DNA from: Bacteroidota bacterium
GTDB lineage: Bacteria > Bacteroidota > Bacteroidia > Chitinophagales > Chitinophagaceae
Assembly (NCBI GenBank): GCA_018267965.1
Contig: JAFDXK010000002.1
Span: forward strand, 434,001 to 498,000
DNA length: 64,000 nt
Direction: 5' to 3'
Shown here piece by piece: positions 1-7,148 of the stretch. Each line of letters opens with the position of its first letter. Position 1 is the first letter of the stretch. The notes under the pieces are model-generated. The model made no database searches. It was not told where the DNA came from and was given only the letters and a program-made list of their open reading frames with translations. The position numbers and the translations under genes were made by a program.

Positions 1-2
1 TA

Positions 3-1868
3 GATATGTCTTTGAACGGAGGGTTGGGTGACGTAGTGGCGGGGCAAAAGGCAGTATTGCTGGATACCGGATTCACTGAATGCATCACCCAAGTTACCAT
101 GTGTGACAAAGCGGCTATTGTAGCGTTACGTCAATCAAAAGGTGAAATCTACGTGTACAATGTTACGACTTCAGGAATAAATACTACACCTGTGATTTCT
201 AAACTCGGTTATGTAAATGGTGCAATAAGTGGTGGAACACTTAAGGCATCTCCTGATTCAAAAAAGCTATGCATAACATATGTGAAACCTATTCAGGGTG
301 CAGCTGTTTACTATATTACGTTGAATGATATCGACAGGTTTACAGGTGTAATAAGTAATGGATTTATCATAGACTCATTTAGCGGTGGTCAACCTCAATA
401 TTTGGGCAGTGAATTTTCTCCTGACGGTAAAAAAGTATATACATCCTCTTTCGTAGCACAAGCTATCTTTCAATACGATTTATCAGTTTATAATCCTACC
501 GCAATAACTGCTTCAAAAAAAATAGTTACTCAGGTATTTGGTGCTAACTTTGGTTATCCGCAAATGGGTCCTGACAGCAATATTTATGTTTGTCGCCAGG
601 GGTTAGATTCCATAGATAGAATATCAAATGCTAACCTTGCCAGCCCTGGTTGTACATACACAAGGGGCGCAATTAAATTAGCTGTTCCGGCGAGGAGTGG
701 CATTGAATTACCTCAGCTTGTTTCAGATAATATTACATCTTCATCTGTCGTCGCATCAAAAAAGGATACAGTTAATTGTGCTGCGAATACGATTCGGTTA
801 ACAGCTACTTCAGGCAATCAATCATACCAATGGCAGGATGGCAGCCAAACGGATTCGTTTATAGCTACAAAGTCAGGAATGTATTGGGTAAATAGTATCA
901 GGGATTGTGCAATATATCGCGATACTTTCATTGTGCACTTATCTTTACCTGACAGCGTCAGCCTTGGAAATGATATAACAATATGCAGCGGAGAACAAAT
1001 CACCTTGAAAAATACACAGCCTGTTAGCACGAGTGTTGGTTCCCAATGGAATATTGGTAGCAACGATACTGTAATTACAATTAGCAACCCCGGTAAATAC
1101 TGGTTGAGAATCAGCGATGGCTATTGCAGTAAAACTGATACATTAGTGTTAACAGTTAACCCGTCACCTAATGTGATGCTGGGTAATGATACCGCAATAT
1201 GCAAAGATGTTACATGGTTATTGCAAGATAATTCGGAGCCTGCAGGCAGTACTTATTTATGGAATACTGGCAGCACTGAAAATGAAATAAAGGTCAATGC
1301 TGAAGGATTGTATACCCTTACCGTAACATCGAAGGGTTGTGTAAGTTCTGATAGCATACGTGTGCAAATATTACCTTTACCTGCAATTGAGCTTGGAGAT
1401 AATGCCGAACTATGCGATGCTGAATCTCTCTCATTACCTTTGAGCAAGTCTACAATTTATCCATACAAAATATTGTGGCAGAACGGTTCGGAAGACACTG
1501 TTCAAACAATAAGGAAAACAGGCTTCTACAAAGTGCAGTTATCTAATCAATGTGGTATTGCAAAAGATAGCATCGCTATACACTTTCACAATTGTAAAGT
1601 TTGGTTTCCAAGTGCATTTTCTCCAAACGGAGATGGCCTGAATGATCTAGCACGTTTGGTTGGCGACCTGAATTATGTTACAGACTATAACTTATCCGTT
1701 TTCGACCGATGGGGAGAGAAAGTATTTATTACGAATGATGTACACGGAGGTTGGGATGGCAATTATAAGGGTAATGAAGCACCTTTCGGTACTTATAGGT
1801 ATCTCATAACTTATAAATTTCTTGGCGAAGACCAAATGTTAAAAGGTGATATAGCACTCGTTAGGTAA
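3..1868 (+). CDS. T9SS type B cargo protein, beta-propeller plus Ig-like domains (5' truncated)
   Basis: The reading frame is open to the window edge, so the true start lies upstream. The first ~240 residues look like beta-propeller blades (repeats such as FSPDGKKVYTSSF). They are followed by three or four Ig-like units of about 80 residues, each with a Cys-containing start such as LGNDITICSGE or LGNDTAICKD. The last ~85 residues are a clear gliding-motility-associated C-terminal domain (FSPNGDGLND, FDRWGEKVF, GGWDGNYKG, ending KGDIALVR), the type B sorting signal for T9SS. The protein should be secreted across the outer membrane and attached to the surface or released. Its ligand cannot be read from sequence. 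No PorP/SprF gene follows it directly, unlike the two adhesins later in the window. Confidence 0.85.
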   Translation, partial: DMSLNGGLGDVVAGQKAVLLDTGFTECITQVTMCDKAAIVALRQSKGEIYVYNVTTSGINTTPVISKLGYVNGAISGGTLKASPDSKKLCITYVKPIQGAAVYYITLNDIDRFTGVISNGFIIDSFSGGQPQYLGSEFSPDGKKVYTSSFVAQAIFQYDLSVYNPTAITASKKIVTQVFGANFGYPQMGPDSNIYVCRQGLDSIDRISNANLASPGCTYTRGAIKLAVPARSGIELPQLVSDNITSSSVVASKKDTVNCAANTIRLTATSGNQSYQWQDGSQTDSFIATKSGMYWVNSIRDCAIYRDTFIVHLSLPDSVSLGNDITICSGEQITLKNTQPVSTSVGSQWNIGSNDTVITISNPGKYWLRISDGYCSKTDTLVLTVNPSPNVMLGNDTAICKDVTWLLQDNSEPAGSTYLWNTGSTENEIKVNAEGLYTLTVTSKGCVSSDSIRVQILPLPAIELGDNAELCDAESLSLPLSKSTIYPYKILWQNGSEDTVQTIRKTGFYKVQLSNQCGIAKDSIAIHFHNCKVWFPSAFSPNGDGLNDLARLVGDLNYVTDYNLSVFDRWGEKVFITNDVHGGWDGNYKGNEAPFGTYRYLITYKFLGEDQMLKGDIALVR

Positions 1869-1918
1869 TTATAATGACTCTTTATAGTTGTATCGACATT
1901 AATTGACAGCTAATATAA

Positions 1919-1926
1919 TACCTTTG
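1919..1926 (+). promoter_or_regulatory. Possible -7 element for the pirin-like gene
   Basis: TACCTTTG matches the Bacteroidota -7 consensus TAnnTTTG. I see no well-spaced TTTG upstream. The motif ends only 4 nt before the ATGATG start, so a transcript from here would be nearly leaderless. Confidence 0.3.
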
Positions 1927-1930
1927 GTAT

Positions 1931-2896
1931 ATGATGAGCAGGAAAAAATTCATTAAAGGTTCAGCAATACTCGGTGCATCTATTGCAGCACCATCATTTG
2001 TATTTGGCCAGTCAGGCATGTACAGCCATAAGAAGAACAGGCAAGTGTACCGTGTGCTGGATGCAGACCATACTATGGTGGGCACATTGCCCGTGATGCG
2101 TGCATTTGCAGGTAACCATAACGATTATGTTTCGCCTTTTGTGTTCTTTGATGAATTTGGCCCGGTAGATTTAAAGCCTGGCAGCACTGCACTCAAAGTG
2201 CCTGCGCATCCGCATGCAGGTGTGGTTCCTACTACCTATTTTCTTTCGGGTAGCGGACATCATAAAGACAGTTTGAATTATGATTTTCAGATTCAGACGG
2301 GCGAGTATATGATGTTTAGCTCAGGACGTGGTGCTATACACATGGAAGAGAGCGGACAAAAGCTAAAAGAAGAAGGAGGTACCATACATGGTTTCCAAAT
2401 ATGGCTCAATATGCCATCTGCGCATAAACATGATGCACCTACTACTACCGTTTATCGCGATGATGCCATGCCGCTGATTGTACACAAAGATTATACAGGC
2501 CGTGTGGTGTTAGGGGAATTATTTGGATACAAATCAACTGTGAAAACTTTTACACCAACGTTTTATTATTATCTCAAGCTTAATAAACAAGCTCGTATTG
2601 ATATTCCTGTTGATGCCGAACACAATGCTTTCATTTATCTCGTAAATGGCAAGCTTGAAGTAGAAGGGCAACACAACATTAAGCCCAATCAATTGGTGCT
2701 ATACAAACGTGGAGAAAACAACATTAACATTTACAGCGAAGAAGGAGCTGAGATATTTTTATTAGGCGGACAACCGCTCAATGAAGTTGTATTTTCTTAC
2801 GGCCCGTTTGTAATGAATACTGAAGCTGAAATTATTCAGTGTATCAACGATTACAATGCAGGCAAAATGGGGAATCCCGATGTGGTGAATATGTAA
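1931..2896 (+). CDS. Pirin family cupin protein with Tat-like signal
   Basis: Bicupin protein of the pirin family. The metal-site residues of pirins are present: an HPH pair at residues 93-95 and an H-x-E at 137-139 (GRGAIHMEE). Pirins are Fe-binding proteins with quercetinase or regulatory roles; the substrate here is unknown. The N-terminus has the form SRKKFIKG followed by a hydrophobic stretch ending FVFGQ. This resembles a twin-arginine signal with an RK pair and suggests folded export to the periplasm, which is unusual because most pirins are cytosolic. Start codons at 1931 and 1934 are both possible. The gene stands alone, convergent with the thioredoxin gene one base beyond its stop. 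Confidence 0.85.
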   Translation: MMSRKKFIKGSAILGASIAAPSFVFGQSGMYSHKKNRQVYRVLDADHTMVGTLPVMRAFAGNHNDYVSPFVFFDEFGPVDLKPGSTALKVPAHPHAGVVPTTYFLSGSGHHKDSLNYDFQIQTGEYMMFSSGRGAIHMEESGQKLKEEGGTIHGFQIWLNMPSAHKHDAPTTTVYRDDAMPLIVHKDYTGRVVLGELFGYKSTVKTFTPTFYYYLKLNKQARIDIPVDAEHNAFIYLVNGKLEVEGQHNIKPNQLVLYKRGENNINIYSEEGAEIFLLGGQPLNEVVFSYGPFVMNTEAEIIQCINDYNAGKMGNPDVVNM

Positions 2897-2897
2897 T

Positions 2898-3404
2898 CTA
2901 CTTATTCTTCATTATCTGATTGACATTATCTAAGAATGTAGCCTCTTCTTTGCCGGGCTGAGAATTAGGGTAACCCAACTGTCCTAACGCTGAGATATTA
3001 TACTTTCCTGTTTTAGCATCTTTTGCCATATTGAATATCCAGATGGTAGGATAGCCTTCTACTTTAAAAAATTGCTGCAGTTCGCCGTTTTGTTGTTTTA
3101 GTTTATCAGACTGTTCTTTGTTGCGCGGGAAATCCAGCTCCAATAATATCACATTCTTTTTAGCCCAGGCCTTGAAGTTAGGTTTGTCAAATACAGCAGC
3201 TTCCAGTTTATGGCACCATCCGCACCAATCACTACCGGTAAAAAAAGCAAAAATTGGTTTTTTAGCTTTCAGAGATGCTTCATGTGCCTTATAGACATCA
3301 GTATACCAGGTGAGGCCTTTTTTTACTTCCTGTGCAAAAGCAGTGCTGCACACCATCATTAAAACCGCAATTACCGCACAACGGGCTATAGAAAACCTTT
3401 TCAT
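2898..3404 (-). CDS. Periplasmic thioredoxin-like protein
   Basis: 168 aa. A Sec signal peptide (residues 1-25, ending STAFAQ) precedes a thioredoxin fold with the redox motif WCGWC (Cys61 and Cys64) and the cis-Pro region EGYPTIWIF. It matches the thioredoxin_7/DUF255-like secreted thioredoxins of Bacteroidota, which reduce or isomerise disulfides or deliver electrons in the periplasm. No cytochrome maturation or Dsb partner lies beside it, so its client is unknown. The signal peptide start at 3404 is well supported. Confidence 0.85.
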   Translation of the reverse strand: MKRFSIARCAVIAVLMMVCSTAFAQEVKKGLTWYTDVYKAHEASLKAKKPIFAFFTGSDWCGWCHKLEAAVFDKPNFKAWAKKNVILLELDFPRNKEQSDKLKQQNGELQQFFKVEGYPTIWIFNMAKDAKTGKYNISALGQLGYPNSQPGKEEATFLDNVNQIMKNK

Positions 3405-3523
3405 AACTGTGAAAATAAGGAAAATATAGCATACGCTATGGGTGGTTTATTGAAGACGTTAAATAATTATGACTTGATGTTTTCCCTGAAAACAAGAGTT
3501 AACTTCATAAAAACCTATTAATC

Positions 3524-3985
3524 ATGAGTTACGATTGCAACAACACATCCGACCAAATTGCGATAGCTAACAGCCACGCTATCAGTGAAACTACATTTAA
3601 CAACTACTTAAACAATTTTTGGGGTGAAGCTGCTGGTGGTGTTTCTCCAGAGATAAAAATATGGTCTGAACTTTCAACTGCTATGGGAGAAAAGAACTGT
3701 GAAGAAGAATGCTGGAAACTTACTTTTGACTATGAAGACACTGTAACTAATTCCATTACTTTCGGGTTTCAGGAAATGGAAGATGGAGTGCCACCACCTT
3801 ATGAAGCAGGTATAGCTTATTATTCTATTGGAATGATTAAAGGTGTGCATGAAGATATGGACGCTTTGAATTACTGCTTTTACAAAGCAAAAGATTCCGA
3901 AGATAATTACACGGTTATTATTAAGGCGATAGCTGATGGCGGAGCAACTACAAAATACTATGATTTAAGTGACCTATACCCATAG
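3524..3985 (+). CDS. Hypothetical protein, tandem paralogue 1
   Basis: 153 aa, acidic, with no signal peptide or membrane segment, so probably cytosolic. I do not recognise the family. It is clearly homologous to the next gene: shared blocks are YDCNN-T/P-xDQI near the N-terminus, TFNxYLxxFWG, a W-x-EL segment, YYSIGMIKGV versus NYSIAFFKGV, FYK, and a closing DLSxxxP. Five cysteines are present, including a CEEEC pair at about residues 60-64. A hairpin terminator follows (4008-4033), so it is probably transcribed separately from its paralogue. Confidence 0.7.
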   Translation: MSYDCNNTSDQIAIANSHAISETTFNNYLNNFWGEAAGGVSPEIKIWSELSTAMGEKNCEEECWKLTFDYEDTVTNSITFGFQEMEDGVPPPYEAGIAYYSIGMIKGVHEDMDALNYCFYKAKDSEDNYTVIIKAIADGGATTKYYDLSDLYP

Positions 3986-4007
3986 GTATTTAAAACAAGA
4001 ATTGGAT

Positions 4008-4033
4008 AAGGCTGTGCATTGCGCAGCCTTTTA
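4008..4033 (+). terminator. Rho-independent terminator
   Basis: Ten-pair stem (one G-U) AAGGCTGTGC / GCGCAGCCTT with a 3-nt loop, then a short T run. It lies 23 nt after the stop of paralogue 1 and separates it from paralogue 2. Confidence 0.7.
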
Positions 4034-4101
4034 TATATCCGTGCTACTGGGTATTTAAAAGACTGGTCGGTTCCGCTATCTTTATCAAAAACAATACAAC
4101 T

Positions 4102-4548
4102 ATGGCAACAAGAGAATACGATTGCAACAACCCTACCGACCAAATAACCATTGCCAACAGGCATAAAATAACTCAGGCTACTTTCAATAGCTATTTATCC
4201 GCTTTTTGGGGAGCTGGTGCAGCCTCAGTACAACCTGTTGAGAAAAGTTGGGATGAATTAGATGGTATGATGTCAGGTGCTGATTGTACTTCGATGCGTT
4301 GGAGGCTGGAGATGGATGAAAACGATACTACCAATAACGACATCAATCTGACAGTAGAACCCATGCTTGAGACAGTGGTTAATTATTCTATTGCTTTCTT
4401 TAAAGGTGTAAGAGCTGCATACAATGCCGAAACATTTCATTTTTATAAAGGCAGGCACGAGACCGGACGTTATGATGTTGTGTTTAAAGCAATGAGCAAC
4501 ACACAGGAAGTAGTATTCTACGGTGATTTAAGTAGCGATTGGCCATAA
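4102..4548 (+). CDS. Hypothetical protein, tandem paralogue 2
   Basis: 148 aa, paralogue of the preceding gene, with the same order of motifs (EYDCNNPTDQI, ATFNSYLSAFWG, SWDEL, NYSIAFFKGV, FYKG, GDLSSDWP). No signal peptide, no membrane segment and no known domain that I recognise. The conserved Trp/Tyr-rich blocks suggest a compact alpha/beta fold. It is 18 bp upstream of the 7-TM gene and may be co-transcribed with it and the histidine kinase; that link is inference from spacing only. Confidence 0.7.
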   Translation: MATREYDCNNPTDQITIANRHKITQATFNSYLSAFWGAGAASVQPVEKSWDELDGMMSGADCTSMRWRLEMDENDTTNNDINLTVEPMLETVVNYSIAFFKGVRAAYNAETFHFYKGRHETGRYDVVFKAMSNTQEVVFYGDLSSDWP

Positions 4549-4566
4549 CAGGGATAAGGCAGTACG

Positions 4567-5214
4567 ATGAATGCTATCACTACTATTATTTATTATGTAT
4601 CTATTCTCTCTCCACTTTTAGGCGTATGGGTTGGAAGGAATAGTAAATCCATTTTGTGGTATTATATGTGCACTTGCTTTGTTGCTGATGTGATTAATTA
4701 CAACTTCAAACAAATGCACATTAGTCATGTCTGGATTAGCAACTTGTTCATAATAGTAGAATTCGTTTTTGTAACAAGCTATTTTAAAAATGTTTTCTTC
4801 AGCAAAGCGCACCAACAGATTTTTATTGCTTTTTTGGCAATAGTCGCAGCATTGTTTTTATACAACTCCTATACAATTACAGCTGTAGATGGTGATGCAT
4901 CCAAGAATTACAATTACGCATTTACGGCTGTCTTCTTTATAGTGTATATCATGCTGAGTTTAGCTGGTTTGTTCAAGATAATGCGTGAGGCTAAGGTCCC
5001 CAGGCTTCAAAGTTCACCATTGTTTTTATCCTGCATCGCATTTCTGTTATACTCTTCCGGGGCGTTGTTTATTTTCCTTGCCAAAGACGAAATTGTAAGA
5101 ATAGACAAACAGGCATTTGCTGTTATCTGGCCGTTCTTTTTTATGCCACTCAACATAACCAAAAATATTCTCGTAGCTTTCAGCCTGCACAACGCATCCT
5201 CTCGAAATGCATAA
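4567..5214 (+). CDS. Hypothetical 7-TM membrane protein
   Basis: 215 aa with about seven hydrophobic segments (near residues 6-24, 29-44, 54-74, 82-102, 115-138, 150-170 and 184-205), hence an inner-membrane protein. I do not recognise a named family. Its last 8 bp overlap the start of a histidine kinase whose own sensory part is only one membrane helix. The two are therefore probably made together, and this protein may act as the sensor or a membrane partner. That role is inference. Confidence 0.75.
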   Translation: MNAITTIIYYVSILSPLLGVWVGRNSKSILWYYMCTCFVADVINYNFKQMHISHVWISNLFIIVEFVFVTSYFKNVFFSKAHQQIFIAFLAIVAALFLYNSYTITAVDGDASKNYNYAFTAVFFIVYIMLSLAGLFKIMREAKVPRLQSSPLFLSCIAFLLYSSGALFIFLAKDEIVRIDKQAFAVIWPFFFMPLNITKNILVAFSLHNASSRNA

Positions 5215-5983
5215 TTACGCGCTAATAAAAATTATATTGTTGGGTGCCATTGCTATGCTATCGCTTGCAGTCGCTATTGTGTTGTTCGTTTTGTTATATC
5301 AGCGCAAACTGGCTTCCCACCAGGAACAGCTCACTGTCATCAATCTTCAAAAAGAAAAAGAACTGATAGAAGCAGCTATACATGCCGAGGAAGAAGAGCG
5401 CACCCGCATTGCTGCCGAACTGCACGATGATGTAGGGGCTACACTCGCATCGGTACAATTGTTTTTACAGGTAGCAGAAAAAGAAGAAGGCAAAGAAAAG
5501 ATCATTCAATCGCAGCATCTTATCAACGATACTATCAACAAAGTCCGCAGCCTGTCGCACCGCCTGCAGCCGGCCATCTTGCTCAAATCAGGCTTATCTG
5601 CCGCACTCGAATCTTTCTTCGATGTGTTCAATAAAAGCGGAGCGATACATATAGAATACACCACAGAGCAACTTCCTGACTTAGATGAGAACACGGCACT
5701 ATCTATTTATCGCATAGTGCAGGAGTTGTTGAATAATACTCTGAAACATGCTGCCGCCACTCGAGCAGAACTAAGCATCGAAACAACAGACAATACATTA
5801 ACACTTTGCTACAGCCACAACGGCAAAGGCATTACCGAAGAAATGTTTCAGCAATACATCTATAAAAAAGATGCAACGGGATTAAAAAATATCATCAACC
5901 GCCTCAAGGTCCTCAACGGTTCCATCAGTTTCGAAAAAGAACCCAATTGGTATCATACCATCATCACCGTTCCGACGGCATAA
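5207..5983 (+). CDS. NarL-type sensor histidine kinase (HisKA_3)
   Basis: 258 aa. One N-terminal TM helix (residues 7-30) is followed by a short coiled coil and a HisKA_3 dimerisation box EEERTRIAAELHDDVG with the phospho-acceptor His73. A HATPase_c domain follows, with N box (ELLNNTLKHA) and G boxes (NGKGI, GLKNIINRL). Such kinases phosphorylate LuxR/NarL-type regulators, but none is adjacent. The short, featureless N-terminus implies that signal sensing comes from elsewhere, and the overlapping 7-TM gene upstream is the obvious candidate. Confidence 0.9.
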   Translation: MHNYALIKIILLGAIAMLSLAVAIVLFVLLYQRKLASHQEQLTVINLQKEKELIEAAIHAEEEERTRIAAELHDDVGATLASVQLFLQVAEKEEGKEKIIQSQHLINDTINKVRSLSHRLQPAILLKSGLSAALESFFDVFNKSGAIHIEYTTEQLPDLDENTALSIYRIVQELLNNTLKHAAATRAELSIETTDNTLTLCYSHNGKGITEEMFQQYIYKKDATGLKNIINRLKVLNGSISFEKEPNWYHTIITVPTA

Positions 5984-6097
5984 TTTTTATCATTTCTTTT
6001 AACATTTTAACAGCCTGCCTGTTAAGACTATCATAAGGTGCCACCATGTATTTGCAGTTGGCAGGATATTGGTTGTAATTTCATCAAAACGTATGTT

Positions 6098-6667
6098 ATG
6101 AAAAAGATAGTTCTCGTATCGGTACTTGCTTTGTTCGGCGTACTGAATACACAAGCACAGGTTAATGTACATGTAAACATAGGCCTGCAACCATTGTGGG
6201 GCTCTGTGGGTTACGATTATGTACGATACTATTACATACCTGATTGCGATGCCTACTACGACGTGCCCAACAGGGTATACATATTTATGGATGGCGGCAG
6301 ATGGGTGCATAGCGCTTACCTGCCCGGTGCATACCGCAACATAGATATGTACCGTGTACATAAAGTAGTCATCAACGAACGCGACCCATGGATGCACCAC
6401 CGTATGTATCATGATAGGTATATAGGCTATCGTGGCAGTTACGACCAGGTTATCATACGCGATTCGCGCGAACGTAAATACTGGCAAAACCCCGGGCACC
6501 CGCACTATAATGAATGGAGAGGTGGCGGAGATGACAGGGGTAATCCGGGACGTGGAAACGGATGGAATAACGGTGGTGACCGAGGTAATCATGGAGGTGG
6601 ACGCGGGCACGATGGTGACCACGGAGGCGGTCATGGAAATGGACATGGTAACGGACACAGACGATAA
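6098..6667 (+). CDS. Secreted protein with Gly/Asp/His-rich tail
   Basis: The ATG at 6098 is preferred over an in-frame ATG at 6038 because it opens directly into a signal peptide (MKKIVLVSVLALFG...TQAQ). The mature part (~170 aa) starts with an aromatic-rich region (VGYDYVRYYYIPDCDAYYD). It ends in about 48 residues made almost only of Gly, Asp, His, Asn and Arg (GGGHGNGHGNGHRR). It is probably periplasmic or extracellular. The aromatic part resembles small secreted proteins found widely in Chitinophagaceae; no function is established. The tail could bind metals or polyanions, which is inference. Confidence 0.75.
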   Translation: MKKIVLVSVLALFGVLNTQAQVNVHVNIGLQPLWGSVGYDYVRYYYIPDCDAYYDVPNRVYIFMDGGRWVHSAYLPGAYRNIDMYRVHKVVINERDPWMHHRMYHDRYIGYRGSYDQVIIRDSRERKYWQNPGHPHYNEWRGGGDDRGNPGRGNGWNNGGDRGNHGGGRGHDGDHGGGHGNGHGNGHRR

Positions 6668-6671
6668 AAAT

Positions 6672-6699
6672 AAAGGCTCTCGATTGAGGGCCTTTATAA
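6672..6699. terminator. Probable bidirectional terminator
   Basis: AAAGGC-t-CTC / GAG-g-GCCTTT hairpin with a GATT loop and one internal mismatch. It lies 5 nt after the secreted-protein stop. On the minus strand it is followed by a T-rich run, so it may also end the ASCH operon. Confidence 0.5.
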
Positions 6700-6776
6700 G
6701 GCTATTGAATGCTATCAGTCATTGTGAAAAGTGTGCCTGTGAAAAGTCTCACGAAATGAAGGCCAACTAAGTATCC

Positions 6777-7148
6777 TTAAGCTAAATATATAAAAGACTG
6801 AGGGGGATAAGCGTTGAAATCTTCTTTGATTGAAAGAGGTTTCCTATATTTCTTTGCCTTTTTAATTTTTATTGCATGCGCAATTTCTTTGTCTGCAAAA
6901 TATTGAAAGAAAAACTCTTTTGATATGCCAGAACCCTCTTTAGTTTGTTCCCAAAGCAATTCAGGAGACAAACTTAAAATATTATCTATTTCAAATTCAC
7001 CTATGACTTTCTGGACAGGTGATGATGCATACACAACAATTGTCTTAACATGAGGGTTTTTGAAAATTATTTTTCTGAACTCAAACGTTTTGATGCCCTC
7101 AAATATTTTATTAGCGAACTCTGGTTTTATCGAAAGTAATACTGTCAT
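6777..7148 (-). CDS. ASCH-domain protein (COG4933-like)
   Basis: 123 aa and essentially a single ASCH (PUA-like) domain. It starts LLSIKPEFANKIFEGIKTFEFRK, split here as LLSIKPEFANKIF and EGIKTFEFRK, the typical substrate-pocket strand and helix. It continues VVYASSPVQKVIGEFEI, and ends PPQSFIYL. ASCH domains belong to the PUA superfamily and are thought to bind RNA or modified nucleotides. Its ATG overlaps the stop of the PIN-GNAT gene by 4 bp (ATGA), so the two are translationally coupled. In a toxin-antitoxin reading it could be the regulatory partner. The catalytic or ligand function is not known. Confidence 0.8.
   Translation of the reverse strand: MTVLLSIKPEFANKIFEGIKTFEFRKIIFKNPHVKTIVVYASSPVQKVIGEFEIDNILSLSPELLWEQTKEGSGISKEFFFQYFADKEIAHAIKIKKAKKYRKPLSIKEDFNAYPPQSFIYLA

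Noticed and set aside
5999-6658. Long minus-strand open frame opposite the Gly/His-rich secreted protein gene
   Set aside because: Its translation is a Thr/Ser/Val/Ile-rich mirror of the Gly/His/Asp codons on the plus strand; the plus-strand frame has a clean signal peptide and terminator.
6723-6747. Two copies of TGTGAAAAGT 15 bp apart at the edge of the PIN-ASCH insertion
   Set aside because: Too short to call an attachment site and no matching copy was seen at the other edge.
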